From the NCBI RefSeq assembly GCF_014268935.2, contig NZ_JABWRJ020000004.1, forward strand, positions 310,001 through 374,000: a stretch of DNA of 64,000 nt, in the 5' to 3' direction. Source of the stretch: Pseudomonas peradeniyensis (lineage in GTDB: Bacteria; Pseudomonadota; Gammaproteobacteria; Pseudomonadales; Pseudomonadaceae). The notes beneath the pieces are model-generated. The model saw nothing but the letters and a program-made list of their open reading frames with translations, was not told the DNA's origin and did not search any database. How positions within the stretch are numbered: position 1 is the stretch's first letter; every line of letters starts with the position of its first letter. Positions 62,947-64,000 of the stretch are shown here, one piece after another. Made by a program: the position numbers and the translations under genes.

Positions 62947-63344
62947 TCATGACCTTGTAACCTTGACGAACGACGTTAGAAAAAACAGCACGCCCAGGCC
63001 AACAAGCAAGCAATAGCTACTTAACTTCATGCTGCATCTCAAGCCATTCGGAAACTCATTACTGTCTTCGAGATCCAACCAACCGCGACGAAGCCCTAGG
63101 GATGGCCATATAAAAGCGAGACTCATCGCACTCACGATTAGCATGCGCGACCTCAGCCTCGTCGCCCCCAGAGAAGAGCCTCATCTTCTAGACCTCGACT
63201 CCGACCAAATGCACGACACATGACATTGAATTGACCTGAACACGCAATGTAGACATTAATAATGACTCCAATAGCCAGCAACAGAAAAGGGACAATTAGC
63301 AAGACAAGCCTTAAGCTGACAGGCCATCCACTAAGGTCAATCAT
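62947..63344 (-). CDS. small membrane protein, frameshifted copy 2 (two open halves)
   Basis: Two short frames that read as one 132-residue protein if shifted once. Half A starts at 63344 (MIDLSGWPVSLRLVLLIVPF, GAGG 6 bases upstream) and stops at 63153. Half B starts at 63144 and stops at 62947. A one-base backward slip or one added G in the GGGGG run at 63165-63169 (plus-strand C) joins them. Predicted helices: one in A and two in B. It is clearly homologous along its length to the next copy. The function is unknown; an immunity role is inference. Confidence 0.55.
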
Positions 63345-63477
63345 AATCAACCTCATAGATCAACTCACCCATCCACTCCCCTATACCCGAGCCACCCTCG
63401 GCACCACCAAATGAGCCAGCACCAACGACTGCGATACCACATAGGGCTTTACCCCATACACCAAAGTTACACTGCAC
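63337..63477 (-). pseudogene. glycine-rich reading frame, possible toxin C-terminal remnant
   Basis: A frame of about 45 residues between the two copies. It contains GKALCGIAVVGAGSFGGAEG followed by GSGIGEWMGELIYE, a glycine-zipper pattern common at the C-terminus of secreted toxins and effectors. Its stop codon (63337-63339) overlaps the copy 2 start by 8 bases. It has no convincing start of its own. Confidence 0.3.
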
Positions 63478-63867
63478 GTCTAAACTCCACAAAGATCACA
63501 ATAAGTGACATCCACCCCATACCAATCGCCATACAACACATTGCTGCCCTCATGCGTCTTTTGAGATAGATCGGAAACTCGCGATAGTCTTGCGGATCCA
63601 GATCACCTTGCCGCATAGATAACACCGGCCACATCAGGACACCTGTTATTGCACTAACCGTCAAGGCTCTAAATTTTAAAGTAACCCCCCACCTCGCTTA
63701 AGCTCCTCTAGCAGACATTTACTTCGCTGAAGGGCTGCACACATAACATCGAAGTGCCGCGAGATAGCGATGTGCACATGGATCGCCATACCTAACAGCA
63801 TGATGAAGAAAGGTATCAGCAATGAAGCAACTTTCAGCCCTGCCGGCCAGTCACTCAAATCGATCAC
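63467..63867 (-). CDS. small membrane protein, frameshifted copy 1 (two open halves)
   Basis: Half A starts with GTG at 63867 (MIDLSDWPAGLKVASLLIPF) and stops at 63676; half B runs from 63664 to 63467. They join into a 133-residue protein if one G is added, or the ribosome slips back one base, in the GGGGGG run at 63685-63690 (plus-strand C). Helices lie near residues 10-33 and 67-82, and at 107-127. The joined sequence aligns over its whole length with copy 2 (MIDLS-WP, FPxxLK/R and the following helices). The frame of half A stays open to the right edge of the window, so it might belong to a longer protein. Confidence 0.55.
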
Positions 63868-64000
63868 TCCCCTTCTCTCCCGGCTTTCACTCTCTCGAAA
63901 GAAGATCCCCGACCGCTGTAGCTCCGCAGTTTGACCCGCACGGCAAGCCTCATGAAATCTATTTTTTTGGTGTCCAAAAAAGGTAAATCCATCAGTCTGC
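63864..64000 (-). other. open reading frames running off the right edge
   Basis: One minus-strand frame enters from the edge, reads DLPFLDTKKIDFMRLAVRVK, and stops at 63864, overlapping the GTG of copy 1 as GTGA. A second frame is continuous with copy 1 itself. TTTTTTGG and CCAAAAAA form an inverted repeat at 63963-63981, so the region may be non-coding. The choice cannot be made from this window. Confidence 0.25.

Noticed and set aside
63467..63867. Treating the halves of the small membrane genes as four independent genes
   Set aside because: Full-length alignment of the joined copies and equal joined lengths (133 and 132 residues) show one gene per copy interrupted by a frame change.

Overview
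The window looks like chromosomal DNA of a Pseudomonas of the P. putida/entomophila type. Support comes from the high GC, two families of Pseudomonas REP palindromes between genes, an OprD porin, many LysR/TetR/Lrp/AraC regulators, GGDEF proteins and an alternative spermidine pathway. No rRNA, tRNA, CRISPR array or intact insertion sequence was seen. About 50 genes are packed tightly; only the last 1.1 kb differs clearly (AT-richer, small open frames).

Layout. 1-7.5 kb: end of an OprD porin, a DUF2790 protein, a membrane GGDEF cyclase, a LysR/EamA divergent pair, a YghU-type glutathione transferase and two lipoproteins. 7.6-14.6 kb: amidase, YheO-type regulator, PLP dehydratase, a TetR regulator flanked by two similar pseudo-palindromes, then carboxynorspermidine decarboxylase and its dehydrogenase partner. 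14.6-17.4 kb: an hvfCBA-like metal-binding RiPP operon whose precursor has six EGKCG repeats fused to two EF-hands, plus a DUF4174 protein. 17.6-26.7 kb: two tandem, paralogous ~1490-residue proteins with an N-terminal dermonecrotic-toxin-like region, leucine-rich repeats and a C-terminal NEL E3 ubiquitin ligase domain. 26.8-32.4 kb: DNA polymerase II, an MFS exporter and two convergent LysR regulators. 32.6-36.6 kb: a YqcI/YcgG (heme N-oxygenase family)-LysE-SGNH operon, a secreted Sel1-like protein and a DoxX protein related to RiPP-locus HvfX. 36.7-42.3 kb: CzcCBA metal efflux. 42.7-44.8 kb: a radical SAM/partner DNA repair pair behind a LexA box. 44.9-52.5 kb: a siderophore receptor with a Fur-like box, a sulfonate-type ABC operon with an acyl-CoA dehydrogenase, an AhpD-like protein and an AraC regulator. 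52.5-62.9 kb: EamA exporter, PAS-GGDEF-EAL protein, GNAT, RidA, sirtuin, LysE/Lrp pair, NCS1 permease and an SPFH protein.

62.9-64 kb: two tandem copies of a small membrane protein gene, both interrupted at the equivalent place in a run of G, with a short glycine-rich reading frame between them. This resembles the immunity end of a toxin/immunity locus continuing beyond the right edge, though no toxin gene is visible.

Recurring themes are metal handling (hvf, czc, DoxX, possible CopR/CzcR-type boxes in front of czcC and the porin), regulation by shared short motifs, and factors acting on other cells (NEL proteins, possible immunity genes). The strongest leads are the EF-hand-fused RiPP precursor, the tandem NEL ligases with a conserved upstream motif, the YcgG mini-cluster, the SOS-linked repair pair and the frameshifted duplicate at the right edge.
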